Part shown: positions 38,223-50,463 of the stretch, piece after piece | How positions within the stretch are numbered: the stretch's first letter is position 1 | How the letters are laid out: every line of letters begins with the position of its first letter | Origin: Pseudomonas rubra | GTDB taxonomy: Bacteria; Pseudomonadota; Gammaproteobacteria; Pseudomonadales; Pseudomonadaceae | Length of the DNA stretch: 64,000 nucleotides | Assembly: GCF_028656935.1 (NCBI RefSeq) | Contig: NZ_JAMDGZ010000027.1 | Location: forward strand, 60,949-124,948 | Direction of reading: 5' to 3' | Made by a program: the position numbers and the translations under genes | Notes under the pieces: model-generated | Seen by the model: only the letters and a program-made list of their open reading frames with translations | Databases searched by the model: none | Told to the model about the DNA's origin: nothing

Positions 38223-38870
38223 TCAGGCAGAGCCTTGCAGGTACTGGGCGATGATCTTCACGCTCAGTTGCAGGCGCTGCTCGATGAGGGCCGGGGGCGG
38301 GGTGTAGTCCGGCACGCTGACGGCCTTGAGGAACAGGTCGGCCTTGAGCATTTCCAGGAACTGGCAGGCGATCACGCCGAGGGTACCAAGGTCGGCCTGA
38401 ACGTCTTCCAGCTGCGCCAGCTGTGCCGCCAGCAACTGGTAACTGCGCTCGGGTCCCAGCCTGTAGAAGGCCTCGCCGATTTTCGGCAAGCGCGGTGCCT
38501 CGGCCACGACCAGGCGGTACAGGCCAATGGTGCGCGGGGCCAGCAGGCTATGCACAAACCGCCGACCGTAGTGCTCGAGCACGCCATGGATCGAGTCTTG
38601 CGGCACAGTGCCTTCGCCAGGGGCCTGGAAGATCTCCTCGATCATGCGCTCGATCACGGCGGCGAACAGGCCTTCCTTACCGCCGAACGAGCTGTACAGC
38701 GTTCCCCGTGAGCCACCGGCCTGATCGATGATCATGTCCAGGGTGGTGCCTTCGAAGCCGTGTTCGAGAAAGGTCAGGGTGGCTGCCTCGATCAGCGCAT
38801 GACGGCGTTGGCGCCCGCGTTCAGTCAGGCGCGGGCTGGCCTTGGTGGCCTTTTGTGCTGCTGTGCTCAT
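38223..38870 (-). CDS. TetR/AcrR-family regulator
   Basis: A 215-residue repressor with an N-terminal TetR helix-turn-helix (ALIEAATLTFLEHGFEGTTL, GSRGTLYSSFGGKEGLFAAV) and a ligand/dimer domain of the AefR-like type. It is divergent from a small gene of unknown function. The repeat-rich spacer (38931-38956) is the probable operator. Confidence 0.9.
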   Translation of the reverse strand: MSTAAQKATKASPRLTERGRQRRHALIEAATLTFLEHGFEGTTLDMIIDQAGGSRGTLYSSFGGKEGLFAAVIERMIEEIFQAPGEGTVPQDSIHGVLEHYGRRFVHSLLAPRTIGLYRLVVAEAPRLPKIGEAFYRLGPERSYQLLAAQLAQLEDVQADLGTLGVIACQFLEMLKADLFLKAVSVPDYTPPPALIEQRLQLSVKIIAQYLQGSA

Positions 38871-38930
38871 GGATTATGTCCGTTACTTAACGAGAGCTTT
38901 TCTCGTTTGAGTTGATCTTTGTCGATTAAA

Positions 38931-38956
38931 GTGTATCGTACAGTACAGTACAGTAT
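38931..38956. promoter_or_regulatory. TACAG-repeat operator candidate
   Basis: The sequence CGTACAGTACAGTACAGTAT holds three tandem, partly palindromic TACAG units between tetR and the divergent small gene. The dyad CGAGAGCTTTTCTCG lies at 38891-38905. These are likely TetR-type binding sites. Confidence 0.5.
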
Positions 38957-38972
38957 TAAATCGAGGTGTGCG

Positions 38973-39404
38973 ATGAAACTCAACGAATTGGTTCTGTTCG
39001 ATGCCGGGGAATTTCCGCTGGTTCACGTCACGTCCATGCCCGCGTGTCTGGAGGAGGTGGAGCGCTGGATTATCGAGGTTGAAGCGTTGCTGCTGATCAA
39101 GCGCGAGTTTGTCCTGGTCTATCCACCATTGCCGCCATCGGCAGAGGAGGACCTGCAAGCGCGCAAGCGTCTGGTGCTATGGCTCAAGGTGAACCGGCAG
39201 TGGCTGGCATCGCTGTGCCGGGGAATGGTCCTGACGGCAACTGAACAGCCGGGCAACCTTGCCCAACTGACCGGCTTGGCGCCGGTGCTGGCGGCGGTGT
39301 ATGGCGTGCCGGTGCAGGCCGTGCCGGGAGCGGCACTGGCCCATAACCTGGCCTTGAGCCTGCTTACCACAGGTCATCGTGTAACTGCACCTATTGATAC
39401 TTGA
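38973..39404 (+). CDS. Hypothetical protein divergent from tetR
   Basis: A 143-residue protein I do not recognise. It begins MKLNELVLFDAGEFPLVHV. The middle is amphipathic and Leu/Arg-rich (EDLQARKRLVLWLKVNRQWL). The C-terminus is hydrophobic (LAPVLAAVYGVPVQAVPGAA) but not clearly transmembrane. There is no signal peptide. The ribosome site GAGGTG supports ATG 38973. Its promoter is shared with tetR, so it is probably the regulated target. It overlaps the convergent lipoprotein gene by 14 bp. Confidence 0.65.
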   Translation: MKLNELVLFDAGEFPLVHVTSMPACLEEVERWIIEVEALLLIKREFVLVYPPLPPSAEEDLQARKRLVLWLKVNRQWLASLCRGMVLTATEQPGNLAQLTGLAPVLAAVYGVPVQAVPGAALAHNLALSLLTTGHRVTAPIDT

Positions 39405-39801
39405 TGACGATGCCTTTGAGCTTGCGGCCTTCGATGGTGCGGATGTCGCGGTCCCACAACGGGCCACTGACATAGGCTGACACCGGCTGGATGCGGTCAT
39501 AGACCACCACCACGGCATCGCCGCCAATGCTGGCGGCCTGCTCGCGCAGCTTCTGCTCGACTTCGCTGATTGGCGGTGGCGGCTCGACACTGGCATCGAC
39601 GACGATTTCACCCAGGCGGGCATGAGGCCGGGTCGGCTCGCTGCGCAGCACTTCGACAGTGGCTGCACTGGTGGGGGCAGCATGGGGTGCACCGACATAT
39701 TCGGTGGTGCGCGCATCGATGTTGGCGCAACCGGCAAGGGCCAGTAGCACTGCGCCAAGCAAGCAGTTCCGACCTGGGTAACGCTTGAGAGCTGCAATCA
39801 T
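39391..39801 (-). CDS. Small lipoprotein of unknown function
   Basis: A 136-residue lipoprotein. The signal peptide NCLLGAVLLALAGC ends in lipobox LAGC. The mature part has GGDAVVVVYDRIQPVSAYV and a conserved-looking basic end, KLKGIVIKYQ. The pattern resembles heavy-metal-binding/YbjQ-like small folds, but I cannot assign a family. ATG 39801 is chosen because the longer frame would bury the signal peptide. Confidence 0.7.
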   Translation of the reverse strand: MIAALKRYPGRNCLLGAVLLALAGCANIDARTTEYVGAPHAAPTSAATVEVLRSEPTRPHARLGEIVVDASVEPPPPISEVEQKLREQAASIGGDAVVVVYDRIQPVSAYVSGPLWDRDIRTIEGRKLKGIVIKYQ

Positions 39802-39921
39802 CCTTCGATTCCCTCCGAAGCCTGTGAGGCACTGAAACAAAGACTTAACTGAAAATAGCCGTAATTGAGTCAGCCGCAAGCCAGCGCAAGGAAAAGAAGG
39901 ATGTTTGTCCCGGCCGAGGCC

Positions 39922-42341
<2,420 letters not shown>

Positions 42342-42355
42342 TTACAGGCTTGGGC

Positions 42356-43714
42356 TCAGACGCTGAGCAGCAGGAATTCGCGCTCCCAGGAACTGATCAC
42401 GCGCTTGAAGTTTTCGTGCTCGGCACGCTTGACCGCCACATAGCCGCGCACGAATTTGTTGCCCAGGTATCGCTCGATGGTCGGGCAGTCTTCCATGTGC
42501 GCCAGGGCGTCTTCGATGGTGATCGGCAGGCGCAGGTTGCGCCGCTCGTAAGCGCGGCCCTGGACCGGGGCGCTGGGGTTGATCTTCTCGACCATGCCCA
42601 GGTAGCCACACAACAGGCTGGCGGCAATCGCCAGGTACGGGTTGGCGTCGGCGCCTGGCAGGCGGTTCTCCACGCGCATCGCCTCGGGGCTCGAGGTGGG
42701 TACGCGCAAGCCCACTGTGCGGTTCTCTTCACCCCATTCGACATTGACCGGCGCCGAGGTGTCGGGCAGGAAGCGGCGGAACGAGTTGACGTTGGGGGCG
42801 AACATCGGCAGCACTTTGGGGATGTACTTCTGCAGGCCGCCGATGTGATGCAAGAACAGCTCGCTCATCTGCCCGTTGTCGTCCACGAAGATCGGCTTGC
42901 CACTGGCGATATCGACCACACTCTGGTGCAGGTGCATGGCGCTGCCCGGCTCATCGCCCACAGGTTTAGCCATGAAGGTGGCGGTGACGTTGTGCTTGAG
43001 CGCGGCCTCGCGCATGGTGCGCTTGAACACGGTGATCTGATCGGCAAGGTCGAGGGCGTCGCCATGCCGGAAGTTGATTTCCATCTGCGCCGGGCCGTCT
43101 TCGTGGATCAGCGTGTCGAGGTCCAGGCCCTGGGCTTCACACCAGTCGTAGACGTCTTCGAACAGCGGGTCGAATTCGTTGGCGGCGTCGATCGAGAACG
43201 ACTGGCGGCCGCTTTCGGCCCGGCCCGAGCGGCCCAGCGGCGCTTGCAGCGGCAGGTCCGGGTCTTCGCAGCGCTGGGTCAGGTAGAACTCCATTTCCGG
43301 GGCGACGATCGGCTGCCAGCCCTTGTCGGTGTAGAGCTTGAGGACTTTCTTGAGCACGTTGCGCGGCGACAGTTCGATCGGGTTACCCTGTTTGTCGAAG
43401 GTGTCGTGGATGACCACAGCCGTCGGCTCGATCGCCCATGGCACCACATACACCGCAGCCGAGTCCGGGCGGCAGATCATGTCGATGTCGGCAGGGTCGA
43501 GCAGGTCGTAGTAGATGTCGTCGTCGACAAAGTCCCCGGTTACCGTTTGCAGAAGCACACTTTCCGGCAGGCGCATGCCTCGCTCATGCAGGAACTTGTT
43601 GGTCGGTGCGATCTTGCCGCGGGCGATGCCGGTCAGGTCACTGACCACGCATTCGACTTCGGTAATCTTGTGTTCTTTCAGCCACGCAGACAGCTGATCG
43701 AAAGGGGCATTCAT
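42356..43714 (-). CDS. Gamma-glutamylpolyamine synthetase (glutamine synthetase family)
   Basis: A 452-residue glutamine-synthetase-fold enzyme of the PuuA/PauA/SpuI type. It ligates glutamate to putrescine or a related amine as the first step of polyamine breakdown. Catalytic-site pieces include APEMEFYL, EDGPAQMEINFRHGD, GSAMHLHQS (ATP-binding) and EENRTVGLRVP. It lacks the adenylylation-loop tyrosine context of true GlnA. ATG 43714 follows GAGG. First of three genes read leftward (with the PotF-like and FAD oxidase genes). Confidence 0.88.
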   Translation of the reverse strand: MNAPFDQLSAWLKEHKITEVECVVSDLTGIARGKIAPTNKFLHERGMRLPESVLLQTVTGDFVDDDIYYDLLDPADIDMICRPDSAAVYVVPWAIEPTAVVIHDTFDKQGNPIELSPRNVLKKVLKLYTDKGWQPIVAPEMEFYLTQRCEDPDLPLQAPLGRSGRAESGRQSFSIDAANEFDPLFEDVYDWCEAQGLDLDTLIHEDGPAQMEINFRHGDALDLADQITVFKRTMREAALKHNVTATFMAKPVGDEPGSAMHLHQSVVDIASGKPIFVDDNGQMSELFLHHIGGLQKYIPKVLPMFAPNVNSFRRFLPDTSAPVNVEWGEENRTVGLRVPTSSPEAMRVENRLPGADANPYLAIAASLLCGYLGMVEKINPSAPVQGRAYERRNLRLPITIEDALAHMEDCPTIERYLGNKFVRGYVAVKRAEHENFKRVISSWEREFLLLSV

Positions 43715-43888
43715 AAAGACCTCGTTATTGGTTTTATCCACGCCAGGACCGGCAGTTGCGACCGGCTTGCCACCCAAGCGGCTTCCCCTGTAGCGCGTTG
43801 AGGTCTATCTTGGGTGACGCTTGCGCATTCGATCTATCCACTTTCAGCAAGACAAAAATGCACCAAAAGAGTGCATAAAGAGCAGCTC

Positions 43889-44803
43889 ATGACAGTGTCA
43901 ACGCCCTTGCGGGTTCAAGCTTTCAACACCGCCGATGTCACCGAACAAGTCCGCGCCACCCCGGGCTGGACCCAGCATTACCAGCAGATGTCGCCCGGGC
44001 ATTTTGCCGGCCAGTTGCGCTGCCTCGACTTGCAGGGCGTGGAGATCTACGAGGAGTGCATGAACACCCGGGTCGAGCAGAATTTCAGTGCGCCGGCCGG
44101 CTCCCTGGCGTTCTGTTTCGACCGCAGCGACCACAGCCTCTACGTACTCAACGGTGAAAGCCGCAACATCTGGATCACCCCGGAAAACTACCAGGAGGTG
44201 GCGGTGGTGTTCGGTCCGGCGTTCGTCCAGCGCCACGGCCTGGACATTGCCCGCCTGGACGGATTGTTCATGGCGCCGCTGAACTCGATGCAGAACGATC
44301 TGTTCAGCCGCTGGTTGAGCGGGACCCTCACGCGCCTGTCCCAGGCCATCGACCCGCCAAGCCAGGACGCGCTGGCTGAGCAGTTGTTCGAAGATTGCTT
44401 GTTCATCCTTGATAACGCGTGTATCTGCCTCGATCGTGGCGCATTGTGGCGGCGTACCGAAGAGCGGGCGATCATGCGTAAAGTGGGTGAGTGGGCGGCG
44501 GATTGCCCGGAAGAAACCTTGAACCTGCTGGAACTTGCGCGGGTTGCCGGGGTGCCCGTGCGCCAGTTGCAGCACGCCTTCAAGACCTTCACCGGCATGG
44601 CCCCGGCGCAGTGGTTGCGCTTGCGCCGGCTCAACAGTGCGCGGCGCGAGCTGCTCAGTTGCAAGTCCGGCGACACTACCGTAGCGGAGGTGGCCATGCG
44701 CTGGTCGTTCTGGCACCTGGGGCGGTTTTCCGACAGCTACCGCAAGTTGTTCAAGGAGCTGCCCAGCGAGACCCGCAAACGCGCGATGCTGTCAGTCAGA
44801 TAG
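43889..44803 (+). CDS. AraC-family regulator
   Basis: A 304-residue regulator with an N-terminal ligand domain and a C-terminal double HTH (LNLLELARVAGVPVRQLQHA, VAEVAMRWSFWHLGRFSDSY, ending FKELPSETRKR). It is transcribed away from the glutamine-synthetase-like gene across a 174-bp gap, so it most likely controls the polyamine genes. ATG 43889 is chosen over 43814 for its ribosome site and the usual domain start. Confidence 0.88.
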   Translation: MTVSTPLRVQAFNTADVTEQVRATPGWTQHYQQMSPGHFAGQLRCLDLQGVEIYEECMNTRVEQNFSAPAGSLAFCFDRSDHSLYVLNGESRNIWITPENYQEVAVVFGPAFVQRHGLDIARLDGLFMAPLNSMQNDLFSRWLSGTLTRLSQAIDPPSQDALAEQLFEDCLFILDNACICLDRGALWRRTEERAIMRKVGEWAADCPEETLNLLELARVAGVPVRQLQHAFKTFTGMAPAQWLRLRRLNSARRELLSCKSGDTTVAEVAMRWSFWHLGRFSDSYRKLFKELPSETRKRAMLSVR

Positions 44804-44856
44804 CCAGCAGTGGTAATGTTCGGCCCACTAAATGAAGTCGATAGCCTGGAAAGACC

Positions 44857-45726
44857 ATGCCAAGAGCCTCCCACCAAGACCTGCGTCGCGCGTTCCGTCA
44901 ACTGCTCGCCTCACCTGCCTGCTATCACACCGCCTCCGTGTTCGACCCGATGTCGGCGCGCATTGCCGCCGACCTGGGCTTTGAGGTGGGTATCCTCGGT
45001 GGTTCGGTGGCATCCCTGCAAGTGTTGGCCGCGCCTGACTTTGCCCTGATTACCCTCAGCGAATTCGCCGAGCAGGCGACGCGGATCGGTCGGGTGACCC
45101 AGTTGCCGGTGATCGCCGACGCCGACCACGGTTACGGCAACGCGCTCAACGTGATGCGCACGGTGACCGAGCTTGAGCGCGCCGGGATTGCCGCGCTGAC
45201 CATCGAGGACACACTGCTGCCGGCCCAGTTCGGGCGCAAATCCACCGACCTGATCAGCATCGCCGAAGGCGTTGGCAAGATTCGTGCGGCGCTGGAGGCA
45301 CGGGTTGACCCGGAGCTGTCGATCATCGCCCGGACCAACGCCGCACTGATTCCCACCGAAGAAGTCATCGCCCGCGCCGTGGCCTACCAGAACGCCGGAG
45401 CCGATGCGCTGTGCATGGTCGGTGTCCGCGACTTCGCCCATCTTGAGCAGATTGCCGCGCACACCAGCGTGCCGCTGATGCTGGTGACCTACGGCAACCC
45501 GCAGCTGCACGACGATACGCGCCTGGCCGAGCTGGGCGTACGCATTGCCGTCGACGGCCATGGCGCCTACTTTGCCGCCATCAAGGCCACTTACGACTGC
45601 CTGCGCGAACAACGCGGCATCACTTGCAGCACCTCGGACCTGAGTGCCACCGAACTTACCCATACCTACACGCAGCCGGACGACTACATCGTCTGGGCCC
45701 GCGAGTACATGGATGTCAACGAATAA
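44857..45726 (+). CDS. Oxaloacetate decarboxylase (isocitrate lyase/PEP mutase fold)
   Basis: A 289-residue enzyme closely resembling P. aeruginosa PA4872, a characterised soluble magnesium-dependent oxaloacetate decarboxylase. Diagnostic segments are [40 protein letters not shown] and [17 protein letters not shown], without the isocitrate-lyase catalytic cysteine. It converts oxaloacetate to pyruvate. The ribosome site GGAAAGA precedes ATG 44857. Confidence 0.9.
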   Translation: MPRASHQDLRRAFRQLLASPACYHTASVFDPMSARIAADLGFEVGILGGSVASLQVLAAPDFALITLSEFAEQATRIGRVTQLPVIADADHGYGNALNVMRTVTELERAGIAALTIEDTLLPAQFGRKSTDLISIAEGVGKIRAALEARVDPELSIIARTNAALIPTEEVIARAVAYQNAGADALCMVGVRDFAHLEQIAAHTSVPLMLVTYGNPQLHDDTRLAELGVRIAVDGHGAYFAAIKATYDCLREQRGITCSTSDLSATELTHTYTQPDDYIVWAREYMDVNE

Positions 45727-45780
45727 GCCTCAAGGCTTAGCCAAAGCAACAACTCTCTACAAATGGAAGCGAAACAGTTC

Positions 45781-47277
45781 ATGAAGAAATCTACAGGCGT
45801 AGTCGGGCTCGTGGTAGCAGTGGCAGCGGTGTGCACGGCGGGTGCCTGGTACACCGGCAAGCAACTGCCTGGCGTGCTGGAAACCACCCTCGCCGAGTCC
45901 AATGCCCAGACCAAGCAGGCGCTGCTGGGCATGGACAGCAGCATGGTGCTGGAGCTGGTGTCGCTGGACACCCATCTGTTCAGCAGTACTGCCAAGTACC
46001 GCCTCAAGGTGCAGAACCTGCAGGTTGGCGAAGAGCGTAAAAGCTTCGACCTGACCTTCGTCGACCAGATTGAGCACGGCCCGCTGCCGCTGTCGCGGGT
46101 CAAGGCACTTAAGCTGATGCCGGTCATGGCAGCCAGCCACTACACCCTTGAAAAAGACGCCGCCACCGCCGACTGGTTTGCCCTGACCAAGGACGTTTCA
46201 CCGCTGCAGGGCCAGGTCGCCTATGGGTATGACCGCTCGATGGACAGCGCTTTCCAGGTAGCGCCGCTGGAGTGGAGCGAGGCGGGTTCGTCGCTGAAGT
46301 TCTCCGGGCTGGAAGTCATCGGTCATGCCAGCGAGGGTGCCGAGCGGGTTCAGCTCACTGGGCAATCGGCGGGCCTGACCCTGAACCTTTCGGCTGCAGA
46401 CCGTGCGCCGCTGAAAGTCGAGATCAAGGGCCTGAGCCTGACCGGCGACATGACCAAGACGCCGTTCGGCTTCTATGTTGGCAAGATGGACGTAGCCCTG
46501 GCTGACAACGTCGCGACTTTCGGTGACGAGCAGAAGGTCCTCACGCTCAAGGGGCTGGCGCAGAACAACGAGTACAAGAACGACGGTGACAAGCTCTCGG
46601 CGCGCATGGAGTACAAGGTTGCCGACATCAACTACGACGGCAAACCGATCGGTGCCGCCGAAATGGTCTGGAGCCTGAAGAGCCTCGACATTCCGGCCAT
46701 GCAGGCGCTGATTGCCTGGTACCAGAGCCGTCTGCCAGAGTTCCAGCAAGCGGCGGCAGAGGGTGCGGGCATGCCGGAGCTGGCGATGAACGACGCCGAG
46801 AAAGCCAAGGTACGCAGCGATGTCCAGCGTCTGCTGGCGGCCAAGCCGCAGATCGCCCTGGAAAACCTGTCGTTCAAGACTGCCAACGGTGAAAGCCGCT
46901 TCAGTCTCAGCGTTGACCTGGCCAACCCGGCATCCCTGGACCTGCCACCGCAGGAGCTGTACAAGCAGCTGATCACCCAGCTGCAGAGCAAGCTGTCGTT
47001 GTCCAAGCCGATGATCGGTGACCTGGCGACCCTGCAGGCGCAGTTCGAGGGCCAGACCGATGCCAGCATCGTCTCCCAGCAAGCGGCCCAGGCCGGGGAA
47101 ATGGTCAGCATGATGGCAGTGCAAAGCCAGATGGCCAAGGTCGAGGGCAACGACATTGTCACCACGCTGCGCTATGCCGATGGCATGGTCGACTTCAACG
47201 GCCAGAAGATGACCGTCGAGCAGTTCGCCAGCGTGATCATGGCCAATGCCAGCGCCTTGCAGGCGACCGGCGGTTGA
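45781..47277 (+). CDS. YdgA-like DUF945 protein
   Basis: A 498-residue protein with an uncleaved N-terminal membrane anchor (STGVVGLVVAVAAVCTAGAW) and a large periplasmic beta-rich part, typical of the DUF945 (YdgA) family, whose role is unknown. The pattern GxLPLSRVKAL and the MVSMMAVQSQMAKVEG end fit. The start is uncertain: ATG 45781 (MKKSTG) has GGAAGCG 9 bp ahead, while ATG 45763 has none. A terminator follows. Confidence 0.8.
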   Translation: MKKSTGVVGLVVAVAAVCTAGAWYTGKQLPGVLETTLAESNAQTKQALLGMDSSMVLELVSLDTHLFSSTAKYRLKVQNLQVGEERKSFDLTFVDQIEHGPLPLSRVKALKLMPVMAASHYTLEKDAATADWFALTKDVSPLQGQVAYGYDRSMDSAFQVAPLEWSEAGSSLKFSGLEVIGHASEGAERVQLTGQSAGLTLNLSAADRAPLKVEIKGLSLTGDMTKTPFGFYVGKMDVALADNVATFGDEQKVLTLKGLAQNNEYKNDGDKLSARMEYKVADINYDGKPIGAAEMVWSLKSLDIPAMQALIAWYQSRLPEFQQAAAEGAGMPELAMNDAEKAKVRSDVQRLLAAKPQIALENLSFKTANGESRFSLSVDLANPASLDLPPQELYKQLITQLQSKLSLSKPMIGDLATLQAQFEGQTDASIVSQQAAQAGEMVSMMAVQSQMAKVEGNDIVTTLRYADGMVDFNGQKMTVEQFASVIMANASALQATGG

Positions 47278-47284
47278 TGTTCAG

Positions 47285-47311
47285 GCCCGGGGCGCCCGCC
47301 CCGGGCTTGTT
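47285..47311 (+). terminator. Terminator after the DUF945 gene
   Basis: An 8-bp stem GCCCGGGG/CCCCGGGC followed by TTGTTT, 8 bp past the stop. Confidence 0.8.
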
Positions 47312-47503
47312 TCACTAAAAAAACCTTTTGAATTCATCCGATTATCTGTAGCCTTCGGCATCCTATAAAAACCCGAGGCCGCAGCTGGTCCGTGGTTCTG
47401 TACGCAAGGCTGCCTGGCCCTGCCTGCGGAGCCTGTAGCCGATTTGCCAGGGCTCGGTGATACACTCGACTTACGCGCTCAAGCGCCTGCAGGTCCAGCG
47501 ATC

Positions 47504-48562
47504 ATGACCCAGATTTCCGAACGCCTTCTCGTCCAGGCTCACCTCGACGCCAAGCAGCCCAAGCCGCTGACGCCCGAGCAAGAAGCCGACTACCGCGCTG
47601 CCATTGCCGCCGAGCTCAAGGCGCAAAATGCCGTGCTGGTTGCCCACTACTATTGCGATCCGGTGATTCAGGCCCTGGCCGAAGAAACCGGTGGCTGTGT
47701 GTCCGACTCGCTGGAAATGGCCCGCTTTGGCAAGAATCACGCGGCCACGACCGTGCTGGTGGCCGGTGTGCGCTTCATGGGCGAGACGGCCAAGATACTC
47801 ACTCCGCAAAAGCGTGTGCTGATGCCAACCCTCGAGGCGACCTGTTCGCTTGATCTCGGCTGCCCGGTCGAAGAGTTCTCGGCCTTCTGTGACAAGCACC
47901 CGGAACGTACCGTGGTGGTGTATGCCAACACCTCGGCAGCGGTCAAGGCCCGGGCCGACTGGGTGGTGACCTCCAGCTGCGCGCTGGAAATCGTCGAAAG
48001 CCTGATGGACAACGGCGAGACCATCATCTGGGGGCCGGACCAGCACCTGGGCCGTTACATCCAGAAGCAGACCGGCGCCGACATGCTGCTGTGGGACGGT
48101 GCCTGCATCGTTCACGAAGAGTTCAAGTCGCGTCAGTTGGCCGACATGAAGGCCTTGTACCCGGATGCCGCGATCCTGGTGCACCCCGAATCGCCCGAGG
48201 CGGTGATCGACCTGGCCGATGCGGTAGGTTCCACCAGCCAGCTGATTGCCGCAGCGCAAACCCTGCCGAACAAGACCTTCATCGTCGCCACCGACCGCGG
48301 CATCTTCTACAAGATGCAGCAGCTGTGCCCCGACAAGATCTTCATCGAGGCACCCACCGCCGGTAACGGCGCGGCCTGCCGCAGTTGCGCGCATTGCCCG
48401 TGGATGGCGATGAACACCCTGGAGCGCACCTTGCAGTGCCTGCGTGAAGGCACCAACGAGATCTTCGTCGAGCCGGCATTGATCCCCCAGGCGATCAAGC
48501 CGCTCAAGCGAATGCTCGACTTTACCCAGGCGGCGCGGATGAAGTTGTCCGGTAACGCTTGA
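47504..48562 (+). CDS. nadA: Quinolinate synthase
   Basis: A 352-residue 4Fe-4S enzyme that condenses iminoaspartate and dihydroxyacetone phosphate to quinolinate in NAD synthesis. Visible pieces are [35 protein letters not shown] and [20 protein letters not shown], which hold the cluster cysteines. ATG 47504 gives the standard start [20 protein letters not shown]; the frame is open 60 bp further upstream without a ribosome site. Confidence 0.97.
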   Translation: MTQISERLLVQAHLDAKQPKPLTPEQEADYRAAIAAELKAQNAVLVAHYYCDPVIQALAEETGGCVSDSLEMARFGKNHAATTVLVAGVRFMGETAKILTPQKRVLMPTLEATCSLDLGCPVEEFSAFCDKHPERTVVVYANTSAAVKARADWVVTSSCALEIVESLMDNGETIIWGPDQHLGRYIQKQTGADMLLWDGACIVHEEFKSRQLADMKALYPDAAILVHPESPEAVIDLADAVGSTSQLIAAAQTLPNKTFIVATDRGIFYKMQQLCPDKIFIEAPTAGNGAACRSCAHCPWMAMNTLERTLQCLREGTNEIFVEPALIPQAIKPLKRMLDFTQAARMKLSGNA

Positions 48563-48569
48563 GGGCCCC

Positions 48570-48637
48570 ATCGCTGGCAAGCCAGCTCCCACATCTGGTG
48601 TACACAGGCCTCTGTGGGGGCGGGCTTGCCCCGCGAT
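48570..48637. repeat. REP-type inverted repeat pair
   Basis: Inverted arms ATCGCTGGCAAGCCAGCTCC and GGCGGGCTTGCCCCGCGAT lie between the convergent nadA and bepA-like genes. Confidence 0.85.
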
Positions 48638-48641
48638 GCTT

Positions 48642-50075
48642 TTAGCGCATCATGTCCTTGACCATTCGCTGCTGCTCCATCAGCTCACGCTGGCGGGCAT
48701 CGATCTTCGACGCCAGGACAAAGTTGTTGCCCGCTCGCTGCTTGGCGTAGTCAAGCTGCTGCAAGGCCTGGTCAAAGTCGCCGACCAGGGCAAAGTACTC
48801 GGCGCGGGCCTGGTGCAAGCCGATGGTATTGCCCGACAAACCACGCACTTCCGCCACGTCGTACCAGACATCCGGGTCGTACGGACGGTTCTTGAGCAGC
48901 GCATCCAGTGCCTTTTCAGCCTCGGCAGGGCGGTTCTGCTTGAGCAGCAGGTCGATGCGCGCCTGTTGCAACGGGTAGTTGGCCGGGTACAGGCTGCGCA
49001 TCCGTTCGACGCGCTGCTGGGCATCGGCCAGGCGGTTGTTGGTGGTGTCCAGGTCGATCTGCGCCAGGTTGTAGGTGATGTCGTTGGGTGCCTTGGCCAG
49101 CAGCGGCTTGAGGTTCTCGCGTGCCTCGTTCAGGCGGCCGCCCTTGATCTGCGCCAGGGCCAGGCCATAACGGGCGTCGTCCAACTGCGGGTTCTCGTCG
49201 AGCTGCGCCTGGAAGCGCTTGGCGGCAAGCCCTGGGGTGCCTTCGTAGATCAGCGCCACCCGTGCGCGAATCAGTTGATAGCGCTTGCTGTCTTCGGTGC
49301 CACCCTTGGGCGCCTGCTCTGCGCGGTTGCGGGTGTCGGCGATGCGCGATTCGGTGACCGGGTGAGTCAGAAGAAATTCCGGCGGCTTGGCATCGTAGCG
49401 GTACTGGCGCATCAGGCGTTCGAACATGCTCGGCATGTTGCGCGGATCGTAACCGGCCTTTTCCAGGTTAAGGATGCCGATGCGGTCGGCTTCCTGTTCG
49501 TTCTGCCGGGAGAAGCGTCGTTGCTCCTGGATCGCTGCGGCCTGGGTGCCGGCAATCGCGGCAATACCGGCATCACCGGCGCCTGCAGCGGCAGCGACGA
49601 TACCGATCAGCAGCGCGCCCATCATCGGCAGTTGCATGCGTTGCTGGGCCTCGACGCCACGGGCGAAGTGGCGCTGGGACAAGTGCGCCAGTTCGTGGGC
49701 CAGCACCGAGGCATATTCGCCTTCAGTCTTGGCATTGAGGAACAATCCGCCGTTGACCCCGACGATCCCGCCAGGGGCGGCGAAGGCGTTGAGTTCACGG
49801 CTGTCGATGAGGATGAACTCCAGGCGCCGGTCCTGCAGCTGGCTGGTTTCGGCCAGGCGATAAACGCTGGTTTCAACGTAATCCTTGAGCTGGGGATCGT
49901 TCAGTTGATTGACATTGCCCCGCAGCAGGCTGAGCCAGGCGCGGCCCAGCTGGTGTTCCTGCTGTGGAGAGACAATGGCAGAACTGGCGTCGCCCAGTGA
50001 CGGCAGGTCGTCGGCATGGCTTGGAAGCGCCAACAAACAGGCCAGCGTCAGCAGGGTAGGGCGCAGAAAATTCAT
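48642..50075 (-). CDS. BepA-like periplasmic M48 metalloprotease with TPRs
   Basis: A 477-residue protein. The signal peptide MNFLRPTLLTLACLLALPSHA precedes an M48 zinc protease domain (HELAH at residues 127-131, third ligand in NEQEADRIG). A TPR domain covers the last 200 residues. BepA-type proteins check outer-membrane assembly at the BAM and LPT machines. ATG 50075 is chosen over 50096 because it directly starts the signal peptide. It is divergent from the TusA-like gene. Confidence 0.9.
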   Translation of the reverse strand: MNFLRPTLLTLACLLALPSHADDLPSLGDASSAIVSPQQEHQLGRAWLSLLRGNVNQLNDPQLKDYVETSVYRLAETSQLQDRRLEFILIDSRELNAFAAPGGIVGVNGGLFLNAKTEGEYASVLAHELAHLSQRHFARGVEAQQRMQLPMMGALLIGIVAAAAGAGDAGIAAIAGTQAAAIQEQRRFSRQNEQEADRIGILNLEKAGYDPRNMPSMFERLMRQYRYDAKPPEFLLTHPVTESRIADTRNRAEQAPKGGTEDSKRYQLIRARVALIYEGTPGLAAKRFQAQLDENPQLDDARYGLALAQIKGGRLNEARENLKPLLAKAPNDITYNLAQIDLDTTNNRLADAQQRVERMRSLYPANYPLQQARIDLLLKQNRPAEAEKALDALLKNRPYDPDVWYDVAEVRGLSGNTIGLHQARAEYFALVGDFDQALQQLDYAKQRAGNNFVLASKIDARQRELMEQQRMVKDMMR

Positions 50076-50199
50076 GCACGAAGCTCTGATCGACAAAGAA
50101 CCTTACTGTAGCCCGCTCGCACGTTGGCGACCAGTGGCGGTATCCTACCGGGCTTGTGCAAAATGCTACTTGTGCCCGTATTTCTGCCTGGAGAACCCC

Positions 50200-50439
50200 A
50201 TGAGCGCTATCCCGACCCATGACGCCGAACTCGACGCCAGCGGGCTGAACTGCCCGTTGCCGTTGCTCAAGGCGAAGATGGAACTCAATCGCCTGGACAG
50301 TGGCGCAGTGCTCAAGGTAATTGCCACCGATGCCGGTTCCCAGCGTGACTTTCGCACTTTTGCCCGATTGGCCGGTCATACCCTGCTGCGCGAAGAGGCC
50401 GAGGCCGGTGTGTACCGTTACTGGTTGAAGAAAGCCTGA
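50200..50439 (+). CDS. TusA/SirA-like sulfur carrier protein
   Basis: A 79-residue protein with the TusA motif ELDASGLNCPLPLLKAKMEL; Cys in CPxP is the persulfide carrier. In P. aeruginosa the equivalent PA1006 is tied to molybdenum cofactor homeostasis and nitrate respiration (from memory). GGAG lies ahead of ATG 50200; 24 bp after the stop perM begins, so they are likely co-transcribed. Confidence 0.9.
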   Translation: MSAIPTHDAELDASGLNCPLPLLKAKMELNRLDSGAVLKVIATDAGSQRDFRTFARLAGHTLLREEAEAGVYRYWLKKA

Positions 50440-50463
50440 GTTTTCTCTGTTAAAGGATCGTCA

